The translations under genes and the position numbers were made by a program. The notes below the pieces were generated by a model, which saw only the letters and a list, made by a program, of their open reading frames with translations, made no database searches and was not told the origin of the DNA. Positions 1 to 8,539 of a stretch of 25,154 nt of DNA are shown piece by piece. The DNA is taken from the NCBI GenBank assembly GCA_034437455.1, contig DAOTUB010000236.1, positions 1-25,154 of the forward strand, read 5' to 3'. The stretch is from DAOTUB01 sp034437455 (lineage in GTDB: Bacteria; Chloroflexota; Anaerolineae; B4-G1). The first letter of the stretch is position 1; each line of letters opens with the position of its first letter.

Positions 1-47
1 TCGAGACCAAGCGGGTTGTGCATACGGCCCCGCTGGCTTGGTTTCGA
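1..47. repeat. Imperfect inverted repeat at the window edge
   Basis: TCGAGACCAAGC at 1-12 pairs with GCTTGGTTTCGA at 36-47, 11 of 12 positions. It may be a cruciform repeat or the terminator of a gene lying outside the window; the edge prevents a decision. The rest of 48-189 shows no gene that I can support. Confidence 0.35.
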
Positions 48-189
48 TACGCTTCGGCACAAAAAGCGTGTGCCTCTGCTACTCAACCAGCGCTCGCTCC
101 GGTGTTTGGTGATATGGCTGAACGCTTACCACTTTGGAAGATACCACTTGAGAGACCGTCGATCTGCCACGTTAGGAGACACTCAAGCG

Positions 190-2226
190 ATGAAACTGAC
201 CCCGACATCCTCAGAGCGCCGATGGAAACGTGCCGCGACCCGCGCTTCTTTCTGGGTCATCTTGGCGACGATGGCGGCGATCACGCTGCTCCACTATCTC
301 ACCCCTCAAATACGCTTCCTGTCTCCCCCAATGAATGCCTTCCTGAGCCGACACGCCGTCGAGCGCATCCTGTTCATCTTCCCCATCGCTGGCGCGACCT
401 TTGCCTTTGGGCAAGGAGGCGGATGGCTCATCCTATCCCTCGCCGTCCTCGTTATGCTGCCACGGGCCTTGTGGCTCTCTCCATCGCCGATAGACGCCCT
501 CGTCGAAACAGCGGCCACCGCCGTGATCGGCTATCTTGTCACCTGGATGATCGAGTTCCAGACCAGAGAGAAGGCGCTGCGCCAGAAGACGATTGTGCAA
601 CTGAGCGCCATCAACCAAGTCGCCACGATCGTGACGAGCTCCCTGGAATTGGAACAGATCTTGAACGATGCCCTCGCCAAAGTCCTGGAAGTGACGGGCC
701 TGGAAGCCGGGTTGATTTTCGAGCGACAGGACCGAGACCTGATCCTGGCTGCGCATCGAGGGATATCAGATACATCGACGGCAGAGTTGGGGCGACTGAA
801 GCTGGGGGAGGGCTTTTACGGGCGGGTCGTTCAGTCCGGCGAGGTGATGGCGACGTCAGACTCCCTCCACGATCCCCAGTCGACGAGACTAGACGTGGAG
901 AAGGAGGGATTGCGAAGCCAGATCGTCGTCCCCCTGAAATCAAAGGGGGAGATCCAGGGCGTTCTCGCCGTGGCCACCCGGCGCTCGCACGAGTTTCTCC
1001 CAGAGGAACTGGAACTCGTCACGGTCATTGGCAACCAGATCGGCGTGGCCATCGAAAACGCGCAGTTGCACCGGGACGTCGCGCGGCAACTCGAAATCCA
1101 ACAGCAATTGAACAAAGTGGTGGAGCGCATCACGTCGGAGTTGGAGTTAGACAGGATACTGCCCAAGGTGCTCCAGATTGCAGAGGAGTTGGTCGGCGCG
1201 GATGGGGGAGGCATCGCACTGTTCGATCCAGAGAGAGCGCACATCCGCTATCCTTACCTGCACAATCTGCCCCAGGAATTGGCAAATGTGCCCATACCCA
1301 AGGGGCAAGGAGTAGCCGGAGAGGTCATGTCCACCGGCCGTCCCATCGTCGTCGAGAACTACCAGGCCTATCCTGGCGCTATAGCCGCCTTTTCCGAAGC
1401 GGGGATCACGGGCGTCGTCGCGGCGCCCATCGTGAGCGGCGACCGCTCTTTTGGCGCGCTGACCCTCGTCAGTCTCGAAAAGGTGAATCACTTTTCCGAC
1501 CGGGACATCACAATCCTTTCCGGCATAGGACGTCAGACCGGCATCGCCATCGAAAACGCCCGCCTCTACGAAAATCTGCGCTTTTACATCCATCAGATCA
1601 CCCAGGCCCAGGAAGACGAGCGGAAACGGATCGCCCGCGATCTCCACGACGAAACGATTCAGATGCTCATCGTGATCTCGCGCCGTCTCGAAATGCTTGC
1701 CACGCTCTCCGAGCAATTGCCAGAAGCCGCTTGGCCGCACCTGGAGTCGTTGCAAGAGCTGATCGGCGCCACGTTGAAGAGGATACGCCGTTTTCTCCAG
1801 GACTTGCGACCTCCCACGCTAGATTATCTGGGGCTGATGGCGACATTGGAGGGGCTGGTCGCCAATTTGAGGGAAAAGGACCACATCGAGACCGAAGTCC
1901 AAGCGACGGGCGAGGTGCGGCGACTAAGCCCAGACGAGGAGTTGGTGCTGTTTCGAATCGTCCAGGAGAGTCTGAACAACGTCAGGCGACACGCAGGAGC
2001 CTCTCATGTACTGGTGCAGGTGGAGTTTCACCCAGACAAGGTGGCGATCCGCATCAAAGACGATGGGTGCGGATTCAACGCCCCAGAGAGGATAGGCGAC
2101 CTGGTCTCCTCGGGCCGGTTTGGCCTCATCGGTATGTACGAGCGGGCGCGAACGCTCGACGGCACGCTGTCGATCCGCTCAGAGCCAGGCCAGGGCACGG
2201 CAGTTATCGTGGAGGCGCCGGTATAG
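190..2226 (+). CDS. Membrane-bound GAF-domain sensor histidine kinase, NarL/HisKA_3 type
   Basis: This is a 678-residue sensor kinase that should phosphorylate a response regulator. I chose ATG 190 because AGGAG lies 11 bases upstream and the protein then opens with a short basic stretch followed by membrane segments; the frame itself is open from 16. Three or four hydrophobic segments fill about residues 15-125. Two GAF domains follow (about 140-300 and 310-465), each ending in an I-A-I/V-E-N-A motif. The HisKA_3 box ERKRIARDLHDE places the phospho-acceptor at His486. The HATPase_c domain shows the N box (ESLNNVRRHA), the G1 box (DDGCGF) and GLIGMYERA. Kinases of this class normally pair with LuxR/NarL-type regulators, but none is encoded here and the next regulator is OmpR-type. 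The signal sensed is unknown. Confidence 0.88.
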   Translation: MKLTPTSSERRWKRAATRASFWVILATMAAITLLHYLTPQIRFLSPPMNAFLSRHAVERILFIFPIAGATFAFGQGGGWLILSLAVLVMLPRALWLSPSPIDALVETAATAVIGYLVTWMIEFQTREKALRQKTIVQLSAINQVATIVTSSLELEQILNDALAKVLEVTGLEAGLIFERQDRDLILAAHRGISDTSTAELGRLKLGEGFYGRVVQSGEVMATSDSLHDPQSTRLDVEKEGLRSQIVVPLKSKGEIQGVLAVATRRSHEFLPEELELVTVIGNQIGVAIENAQLHRDVARQLEIQQQLNKVVERITSELELDRILPKVLQIAEELVGADGGGIALFDPERAHIRYPYLHNLPQELANVPIPKGQGVAGEVMSTGRPIVVENYQAYPGAIAAFSEAGITGVVAAPIVSGDRSFGALTLVSLEKVNHFSDRDITILSGIGRQTGIAIENARLYENLRFYIHQITQAQEDERKRIARDLHDETIQMLIVISRRLEMLATLSEQLPEAAWPHLESLQELIGATLKRIRRFLQDLRPPTLDYLGLMATLEGLVANLREKDHIETEVQATGEVRRLSPDEELVLFRIVQESLNNVRRHAGASHVLVQVEFHPDKVAIRIKDDGCGFNAPERIGDLVSSGRFGLIGMYERARTLDGTLSIRSEPGQGTAVIVEAPV

Positions 2227-2263
2227 CCAGACGTGCTTTATTCAACGAAAGGAACGATACTTG

Positions 2264-3628
2264 ATGTCTAAACAATCTACGATCCCAAAACAGATCGATC
2301 GAGACGTGACCAGCCCTGTCGCGTGGACAACGCCCGCTACGATCGAGCAAGAAAAAGCGCTCGCAACCATTTTCCAGATCGCCCGGATCCTGGCCACACA
2401 GCAGGAGCTAGAAACCACGCTGTCCAAGTTTCTGTCTTGCCTCGTCGAGACGTTGGAACCGGTCGAAACGGGCATCATCATGCTTTACGATCTTGAGGAC
2501 GAACGACTGACAGTGCAAGCCACTCAGGGGTACGATCTAAACACCCTGAAAAAACTACGCCTCGCCCCGGGCGAAGCCACCTGTGGCAAGACATTTCTAA
2601 CCGGCGAGGCTCAGTTGTATCCCACCCCCAGGGCCGTGGCTGAAGAGAGAAAAAAGATGACGGCAAAGCATCGAGAAATCGCCCGGGCAGTTTCCAGGGT
2701 AGGAGCGCAAAGCGCCGTGTGCATCCCGTTGTTCACCGGCAAGTCAAAGGTCGGCGTGCTGATGCTGGAGAATCGGCACCAGCCAGAGAGCTTTGTCCAC
2801 GAGGATGTTCCCTTCCTGATGGCGGTAGGCGACTTGATCGCTCGCTCCATCGAAAATGCCCACTTACGAGAAGAACTACAGGCCACGCAGGCCCTCGAGG
2901 AAGCAAACCGTCTCAAAGCGGAATTGATCTCCACCCTGGCCCACGAGATGCGCACCCCGCTCACCTCGATCAAGGGGTATTCCACCGCGCTGTTGATGGA
3001 AGAAACCACCTTCGACCTCGAAACCCAACAAGAGTTCCTCCAGATCATAGACGAGGAGTGCGACATCCTACAAAACCTGATCCAGGATCTGTTGGAATCG
3101 TCTATCATCGAAGCCGGTCTCCTCAGGCCCGAGCCTCAACCGGTGAGACTGCCGCGTCTGGCCCAGCGCGCGACCGACGACGTAGCGCGCCGCAATCAGC
3201 AACACCGCCTCCTGATCGACTTTCCAGAGAATTTTCCCATCGTGGACGCCGACCCTCACCGCATCGAGCAGGTGTTGCGCAATTTACTGGACAATGCCGT
3301 CAAGTACTCGCCGCAAGGAGGGTTGATCGTCGTGCGAGGCGAGATATGCGAGGACGAAGTGATCGTCAGTGTGGCCGACCAGGGAGTGGGTATCGCTCCT
3401 GAGCATCTGAACCGGCTGTTCGAAAAATTCTTTCGCATCAAATCGGCGCTGGGACGCCACGTCGTCGGTTCTGGGCTAGGATTGCCCATCGCGCGCACGA
3501 TCGTGGAAAGCCATAGAGGTCGCATCTGGGCCGAAAGCCATCTGGGGCAAGGCAGTACGTTTTATTTTACCCTCCCACTGGAGGGCCCGAGCCAAGGGCT
3601 AGAGCAAGAGGAGTTGCAGAATGAGTGA
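2264..3628 (+). CDS. Soluble GAF/HisKA sensor histidine kinase
   Basis: This is a 454-residue histidine kinase with no clear membrane segment. ATG 2264 is preceded by a GAAAGGA site at good spacing; the upstream in-frame extension overlaps the previous gene and was rejected. A GAF domain occupies about residues 35-195. A short coiled linker leads to the HisKA box (STLAHEMRTPLTSIKGY) with His227 as phospho-acceptor. The HATPase_c domain shows N box (LLDNAVKYSP), G1 box (VADQGVGIAP) and G2 box (GSGLGLPIAR). Its end overlaps the start of the OmpR-type regulator by 8 bases, which implies translational coupling and makes that regulator the likely cognate partner. The GAF ligand cannot be read from sequence. 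Confidence 0.9.
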   Translation: MSKQSTIPKQIDRDVTSPVAWTTPATIEQEKALATIFQIARILATQQELETTLSKFLSCLVETLEPVETGIIMLYDLEDERLTVQATQGYDLNTLKKLRLAPGEATCGKTFLTGEAQLYPTPRAVAEERKKMTAKHREIARAVSRVGAQSAVCIPLFTGKSKVGVLMLENRHQPESFVHEDVPFLMAVGDLIARSIENAHLREELQATQALEEANRLKAELISTLAHEMRTPLTSIKGYSTALLMEETTFDLETQQEFLQIIDEECDILQNLIQDLLESSIIEAGLLRPEPQPVRLPRLAQRATDDVARRNQQHRLLIDFPENFPIVDADPHRIEQVLRNLLDNAVKYSPQGGLIVVRGEICEDEVIVSVADQGVGIAPEHLNRLFEKFFRIKSALGRHVVGSGLGLPIARTIVESHRGRIWAESHLGQGSTFYFTLPLEGPSQGLEQEELQNE

Positions 3629-4325
3629 AAAGATCCTGGTTGTGGACGATGAGCCGCGCGTGGTGCGGCTGGTCAAGCAAATATTGAGAGCAGTCGGCTA
3701 TCAGGTGATCGCCGCCACAAGCGGAGAGCCGGCCATCGAGATGGTAGCCATAGAGCAGCCCGATCTGGTATTGCTCGACATCCGGCTGCCCTACGACCTG
3801 GATGGCTACGAAGTGTGCCGCCGCATCCGGGAGTTTTCTGACGTGGCGATCATCATGCTCACTGCCAAGGCCCAGGAGCACGACATCGTGCACGGCTTTG
3901 ACGTGGGCGCCGACGACTATTTGACCAAGCCCTTCAGCGCCAAGGAACTGATCGCCCGGGTTGGCGCAGTCCTGCGGCGCACCCAGCGACCCGAGGAAAG
4001 AACCACTGCCACGTTCGCGTGCGGCGATCTGGAGATCAATTTCGCCCGGCGCACCGTCGCCGTGCGCGGCGAGCGGGTATCGCTCACCCGCACCGAGTAC
4101 GCGCTGCTGCGCCAACTGGCCCTCAACGCCAACCGGGTCATGTTGCACCAAGACCTGCTGACCGAAGTATGGGGACCGGAGTATCGGGACGACGTCGACT
4201 ACCTGCGCGCCTACGTCCGCTACCTGCGCCGCAAGCTGGAAGCGGAGCCTTCGAATCCCCAGTATATCCTCACCTTGCAAGGAGTTGGCTACATGCTGAC
4301 CTGTCCCAACGAGCGCGACGATTAG
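3621..4325 (+). CDS. OmpR/PhoB-family response regulator
   Basis: This 234-residue two-component response regulator has a receiver domain at residues 1-120. The acidic pair Asp9/Asp10, phospho-acceptor Asp53 (LLDIRLP), the Thr of MLTAK and the Lys of LTKPF are all present. A winged-helix Trans_reg_C domain follows at about 135-232 and ends in the typical LQGVGYML motif. It is translationally coupled to the upstream HisKA kinase, and the membrane kinase may also feed into it. It should bind tandem DNA sites as a dimer when phosphorylated, but its targets are not identifiable here. It is the last gene before a 550-base non-coding region. Confidence 0.93.
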   Translation: MSEKILVVDDEPRVVRLVKQILRAVGYQVIAATSGEPAIEMVAIEQPDLVLLDIRLPYDLDGYEVCRRIREFSDVAIIMLTAKAQEHDIVHGFDVGADDYLTKPFSAKELIARVGAVLRRTQRPEERTTATFACGDLEINFARRTVAVRGERVSLTRTEYALLRQLALNANRVMLHQDLLTEVWGPEYRDDVDYLRAYVRYLRRKLEAEPSNPQYILTLQGVGYMLTCPNERDD

Positions 4326-4405
4326 TCTTTCCTCTAATTTGTGTCATTCCGGGTAATCCACAGCGACGCGGCGTTGTTCAGTGAGCAAGAAACTGTAGCC
4401 TCGCC

Positions 4406-4627
4406 GTCACCCTGAGCGGAGCGTAGTCGAAGGGTCTCCAATCCCGCAACGTGAGATTTCTCGATTCCCTATGGTCACTCGAAATGACGGTAACAGGGGA
4501 GTTTCTTAGTAGCGACCAAAGGGAATGCGGACGCTTCACGTCCGGCAGAATCTGCAAATAGCTTGGTCTGCGAAACTGGAGATTCCTCGACTCCACTCCG
4601 CTGCGCTCCGTTCCGCTCGGAATGACG
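4406..4627. repeat. Cluster of degenerate intergenic palindromic repeats
   Basis: The region holds three recognisable units. At 4406-4438 there is a CCCTGAGC...CGAAGGGTC palindromic unit. Related units at 4453-4489 and 4579-4627 both run from GAGATT[TC]CTCGA to CTCG[AG]AATGACG. Between them is a hairpin, CGGACG-CTTCA-CGTCCG, at 4528-4544. No protein is plausible across 4326-4680. Such units are, as far as I know, common dispersed intergenic repeats in Chloroflexota; this family identity is recalled, not computed. Confidence 0.6.
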
Positions 4628-4691
4628 AGTGGTCAAAAGTTTGGTTGCAGTACTAGGCGTTCCCCTGCCATATTTCCCCGCTTGCTGAGGA

Positions 4692-4731
4692 GGGGCGGGT
4701 TTCGTCAGTGACGAACCCCGCCCCTTTTTTT
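4692..4731 (+). terminator. Strong rho-independent terminator
   Basis: The two 14-base arms at 4692-4705 and 4711-4724 pair with a single mismatch around the loop CAGTG and are followed by seven T residues. It lies 370 bases past the response-regulator stop. It separates the two-component operon and the repeat cluster from the redox operon. Confidence 0.88.
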
Positions 4732-4784
4732 CATGAATTTTTCATCTCGTCCCTCCCTTTTTTATGAGAATCCAATGGCTTTTA

Positions 4785-4793
4785 TGTTATACT
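4785..4793 (+). promoter_or_regulatory. Extended -10 promoter of the redox operon
   Basis: TGTTATACT is an extended -10 element (TGn plus TATACT) with no good -35 at 17 bases, which is typical for extended -10 promoters. The predicted transcript would start near 4800 and carry a 75-base leader. The leader contains a very GC-rich palindrome, CCCCCC-AC-GGGGGG, at 4834-4847, about 30 bases before the NuoE-like start. Confidence 0.6.
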
Positions 4794-4876
4794 GCTTGAG
4801 AAATCTGGTCGTAGGCTAGAAAACAAGTCCATACCCCCCACGGGGGGACAATTCGTTCTAGGAGGATAGCAAAGCA

Positions 4877-5353
4877 ATGGATTTCGAACCAAGTGGACTG
4901 ACCGAGACAATAAAAAAGAATGGGACAAATCAATCCCTCATATCTGTACTGGAAGAGATCCAGGCCGAATATCACTATCTGCCTCGAGAAGCCATGATCC
5001 TGGTCAGCGAGCAGATGGGCGTGCCCTTGAGTCAGGTCTATAGCGTCGCCACGTTCTACAATGCGTTCAGTCTGGAGCGGCGCGGACGACACGAGGTATG
5101 TGTCTGCGTCGGCACGGCCTGCCACGTGCGCGGCGCTCAACAGGTGCTCAACCGGCTGCAGGACCACCTGGGCATTGAGCCTGGCGAAACGACGCCCGAT
5201 TGGGAATATTCCCTCGACACCGTCCACTGCCTGGGCGCGTGCGCGCTTGGGCCAATTATGGTCGTCGACGGAAGATACTGGGGCCAGATGAACGCCAGAA
5301 AAGTCGACGATCTGCTGGAACAGATCGAGCAGGCGGGCAAGGTGGGGGTATAA
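4877..5353 (+). CDS. NuoE/HydC-like [2Fe-2S] subunit
   Basis: This 158-residue protein belongs to the thioredoxin-like [2Fe-2S] family (complex I 24-kDa subunit, HydC/HndA of bifurcating hydrogenases). A helical N-terminal part (LISVLEEIQAEYHYLP) precedes the cluster domain. The probable ligands are Cys77 and Cys82 (CVGTAC) and Cys118 and Cys122 (CLGAC). Start ATG 4877 follows a GGAGGAT site. In this family the protein carries one electron between the NADH/FMN subunit and partner iron-sulfur subunits. It is the first gene of the operon, lies 3 bases before the NuoF-GltD fusion, and there are no complex I membrane genes nearby. That fits a soluble, cytoplasmic NADH-dependent complex rather than respiratory complex I. 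Confidence 0.92.
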   Translation: MDFEPSGLTETIKKNGTNQSLISVLEEIQAEYHYLPREAMILVSEQMGVPLSQVYSVATFYNAFSLERRGRHEVCVCVGTACHVRGAQQVLNRLQDHLGIEPGETTPDWEYSLDTVHCLGACALGPIMVVDGRYWGQMNARKVDDLLEQIEQAGKVGV

Positions 5354-5356
5354 ACG

Positions 5357-8300
5357 ATGACGACAGCATCGAGTCAACGGATGAACACCCCATCTGACCT
5401 GGAGGCCAGGCGCGAGGCGATCGTCGCTGGCCGCGATCCCAATCGCACCTGTGTCACCGTCTGCGGCGGAACCGGCTGTCGCGTCCACGGCAGCGACCAG
5501 GTGATCGACGCCCTGCGCGCCGAGATTGCCCAGAGCGGCGTCGAGGCGGACGTGCGTATGACCGGCTGTCACGGCTTTTGCGAGCAAGGACCGGTGATGG
5601 TCATCCAGCCGCAAGGCATTTTTTACAAAGCGGTCAAAGTGGAGGACGCGCCCGACATTATTCACCAGACGCTGGAACAGGGCCACATCATCGACCGCTT
5701 ACTCTACACCGACCCGATCACGGGGGAAAAGATCGTCTACGAACACGAGGTTCCCTTTTACGCCAGGCAGACCCGCCACCTGCTGAACCTCAATGGCCTG
5801 ATCGATCCCACCAGCATCAAGGACTATATCGCGATCGGCGGCTATGGCGCGCTGGCCAAGGCATTGACCGAAATGTCGCCCGAAGGAGTGATCAAAGAGG
5901 TCAGCGACGCCGGGCTGGGGGGACGAGGCGGAGGCGGATTTCCCACGGGCTTCAAGTGGAAGCTCTGCCGCCAGACTCCCGGCGACGTCAAGTATATCAT
6001 CTGCAACGCCGACGAGGGCGACCCCGGCGCTTATATGGACCGCAGCATCGTGGAAGGCAATCCCCACCGCGTGCTGGAGGGCATGATCATCGGCGCTTAT
6101 GCCATCGGCGCGGTGCGCGGTTTTGTGTACATCCGAGCCGAGTACCCGTTGGCGGTCAAGCACCTGAATATCGCTCTGGAACAACTGCACGCATGCGGCC
6201 TGTTGGGCGAAAACATCCTGGGGTCGGGTTTCGATTTTGACATCGAAATCCAGATGGGAGCCGGCGCCTTTGTCTGCGGCGAAGAGACGGCGCTGATGGC
6301 CTCCATCGAAGGCAAGGTCGGCGAGCCGCGGCCGCGCCCGCCCTATCCCACCACGAGCGGGCTGTGGGGCAAGCCCACCAACATCAACAACGTCAAGAGT
6401 TGGGCGAATGTGCCATTGATCATCGAAAAGGGCGCCGAGTGGTACGCCAGCATCGGCACAGAAAAAAGCAAGGGCACCAAGATTTTCTCGATGGTCGGCA
6501 AGATCAACAACACCGGCCTGGTCGAGGTGCCGATGGGCATCAGTCTGAAAGAGCTGATCTATGAGATCGGCGGCGGCGTCCCCGACGGGAAAGCGTTCAA
6601 GGCGGCCCAGATCGGCGGGCCGTCGGGCGGCTGCATCCCATCCGAGCACATGGACGTGCCGATTGACTACAAGTCGCTGAACAAACTGGGAGCCATCATG
6701 GGATCCGGCGGCCTGGTGATTTGCGACGAGGACACCTGCATGGTCGACCTGGCCCGCTATTTTATGAGCTTTACGCAAGAAGAGTCGTGCGGCAAGTGCG
6801 TCCCCTGTCGCGTGGGAACCAAGGCCATGCTGGCGACGTTGGAGCGCATCTGCTCCGGACAGGGCCAGCCGGGCGACATTGAGTATCTGGAAGAGTTGGC
6901 GCAGAACGTCAAAGCCTCGTCGCTGTGCGGCCTGGGGCAGACGGTGCCCAACCCGATATTGACCACGATCCGCTACTTTCGCGACGAGTACGAGGCGCAC
7001 ATTCGCGAGCATCGCTGCCCGGCTGGCGTCTGCACGGCGCTGGTGCGGGCCAAATGCTCCAACGCCTGCCCGGCTGAGGTGGACGTGCCCAGCTACGTCT
7101 CACTCGTCGCCCAGGGCCGCTACGCCGAGGCGCTGGAAATCCATCGCCAGCGCAACCCCTTTGCCCTCGTCTGTGGCCGCGTCTGTCCGGCTTTTTGCGA
7201 GACCAAGTGCCGCCGGGCCGAGCTGGATCAGCCCGTCGCCATCCGCCAGATCAAACGTTTCATGGCCGACCACGAGATCGAGCGACCGTGGACCCCGCCG
7301 CGACTGGAAAAATCAAAGACCGAAAAGGTCGCCATCATCGGGTCGGGGCCTGCTGGCCTGACGGCGGCGTTGCGCCTGGCCCAGCGGGGGTATCCCGTCA
7401 CCGTCTTTGAGGCGTTGCCCGTGGCGGGCGGCATGTTGGCCGTCGGCATCCCCGAGTATCGCCTGCCCCGCGACGTTCTCAACGCCGAGATCGAAAACAT
7501 CAAGCGGGCCGGGGTCGAGATCAAACTGAACACGGCGCTGGGCAAGGACTTGAGCCTAGACGACCTGCTGGACCGGGACGGCTACAAGGCCGTCATCCTG
7601 GCCATCGGCGCGCACAAGAGCCGCAAGTTGCGCCTGGAAGGGGAAGAGATGGAGGGCGTCTACCACGGCGCCAAGTTCCTGTGCGACATCGCGCTGGGCC
7701 AGGCGCCCGACCTGACCGGCAAGCGGGTCGCCGTCGTCGGCGGCGGCGACGTGGCGATCGACGCTGTGCGCTCGGCCTGGCGGCTGGGCGCCTCTGAGGT
7801 ACACCTGGTCTATCGCCGCAGCCGGGCCGACATGCCCGCTCGCAAAGACGAGGTAAAAGCGACCGAGGAAGAAGGCATCCAGTTCCATTTCCTGACCAAT
7901 CCCAGTCGCGTGATCGGCGACGGCAAGGTGACGGGCGTCGAACTGCTGCGCCAGGAGTTGGGCGAGTTTGACAACAGCGGTCGTCGCCGGCCCACCCCCA
8001 TCGCCGGTTCCGAGTTCATCCTCGACATGGACGTGCTCATCCCGGCGATTGGGCAGGAGCCGGACCTGGCCTGGATGGAGGGGGATGGCACGATCGAGAC
8101 CGGGCGCGGCGCAACCTGCGTCGTGAACGACGGACTTGCCACGACCCGCGCTGGCGTCTTTGCCGTTGGCGACCTGGTCCTTGGACCGGCGACAGTGGTC
8201 CAGGCCGTAGCCCAGGGCAACCGTGTGGCCGACACCGTGAATCACTATTTGCGCACCGGCAGCTCCGAGTTGGCGGCGGCCAGGCCCGGCTATGAAATCA

Positions 8301-8539
8301 TCGAACAGCAATTCAACATGACAGAGTACACCGAGGCCGCGCGCCCGCAGACGCGCGAGATGCCCATCGAGGCGCGGCGCGGCAACTTTGAAGAAGTGGA
8401 ACTGTTGTTTGACGAGAAAACTGTTCAAGAGGAATGCAAGCGCTGTCTGCGCTGTGATTTGGAATGGCTAGAGACTATGGGGATGGAACTCACGCCAGCC
8501 CCAGAACACGTGTTGGTCTCTGAAAGGAGAGACGCATGA
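5357..8539 (+). CDS. NuoF-GltD fusion: NADH-binding flavo-iron-sulfur subunit joined to an NAD(P)H oxidoreductase
   Basis: This is a 1060-residue fusion. Residues 30-120 form a second thioredoxin-like [2Fe-2S] domain (CGGTGC and CHGFC). Residues 140-470 are the NuoF core, with the glycine-rich NADH loop (GLGGRGGGGFPTG) and the FMN-site motif CNADEGDPGAYMD. Residues about 475-535 hold the NuoF [4Fe-4S] motif (CGKCVPC and CGLG). Residues 553-640 are a Fer4_20/GltD-type iron-sulfur domain (CSNACP, CGRVCPAFCETKC). Residues 655-970 are a GltD/NfnB-like two-Rossmann flavoprotein with GSGPAG, GGGDVAID and an AVGDLV FAD motif. A C-terminal CKRCLRC motif ends the protein. It should oxidise or reduce NAD(P)H at two separate flavin sites. 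It overlaps the next gene by 4 bases (ATGA). The domain calls are firm; the overall reaction is inferred. Confidence 0.92.
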   Translation: MTTASSQRMNTPSDLEARREAIVAGRDPNRTCVTVCGGTGCRVHGSDQVIDALRAEIAQSGVEADVRMTGCHGFCEQGPVMVIQPQGIFYKAVKVEDAPDIIHQTLEQGHIIDRLLYTDPITGEKIVYEHEVPFYARQTRHLLNLNGLIDPTSIKDYIAIGGYGALAKALTEMSPEGVIKEVSDAGLGGRGGGGFPTGFKWKLCRQTPGDVKYIICNADEGDPGAYMDRSIVEGNPHRVLEGMIIGAYAIGAVRGFVYIRAEYPLAVKHLNIALEQLHACGLLGENILGSGFDFDIEIQMGAGAFVCGEETALMASIEGKVGEPRPRPPYPTTSGLWGKPTNINNVKSWANVPLIIEKGAEWYASIGTEKSKGTKIFSMVGKINNTGLVEVPMGISLKELIYEIGGGVPDGKAFKAAQIGGPSGGCIPSEHMDVPIDYKSLNKLGAIMGSGGLVICDEDTCMVDLARYFMSFTQEESCGKCVPCRVGTKAMLATLERICSGQGQPGDIEYLEELAQNVKASSLCGLGQTVPNPILTTIRYFRDEYEAHIREHRCPAGVCTALVRAKCSNACPAEVDVPSYVSLVAQGRYAEALEIHRQRNPFALVCGRVCPAFCETKCRRAELDQPVAIRQIKRFMADHEIERPWTPPRLEKSKTEKVAIIGSGPAGLTAALRLAQRGYPVTVFEALPVAGGMLAVGIPEYRLPRDVLNAEIENIKRAGVEIKLNTALGKDLSLDDLLDRDGYKAVILAIGAHKSRKLRLEGEEMEGVYHGAKFLCDIALGQAPDLTGKRVAVVGGGDVAIDAVRSAWRLGASEVHLVYRRSRADMPARKDEVKATEEEGIQFHFLTNPSRVIGDGKVTGVELLRQELGEFDNSGRRRPTPIAGSEFILDMDVLIPAIGQEPDLAWMEGDGTIETGRGATCVVNDGLATTRAGVFAVGDLVLGPATVVQAVAQGNRVADTVNHYLRTGSSELAAARPGYEIIEQQFNMTEYTEAARPQTREMPIEARRGNFEEVELLFDEKTVQEECKRCLRCDLEWLETMGMELTPAPEHVLVSERRDA

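Noticed and set aside
18..2264. A 748-residue frame overlapping the first histidine kinase on the same strand
   Set aside because: It is an Arg/Pro/His-rich shadow of the kinase gene with no family motif; the kinase frame shows complete GAF, HisKA_3 and HATPase domains.
5699..7012. A 437-residue antisense frame over the NuoF-GltD gene
   Set aside because: It is a shadow ORF with no domains and no ribosome site.
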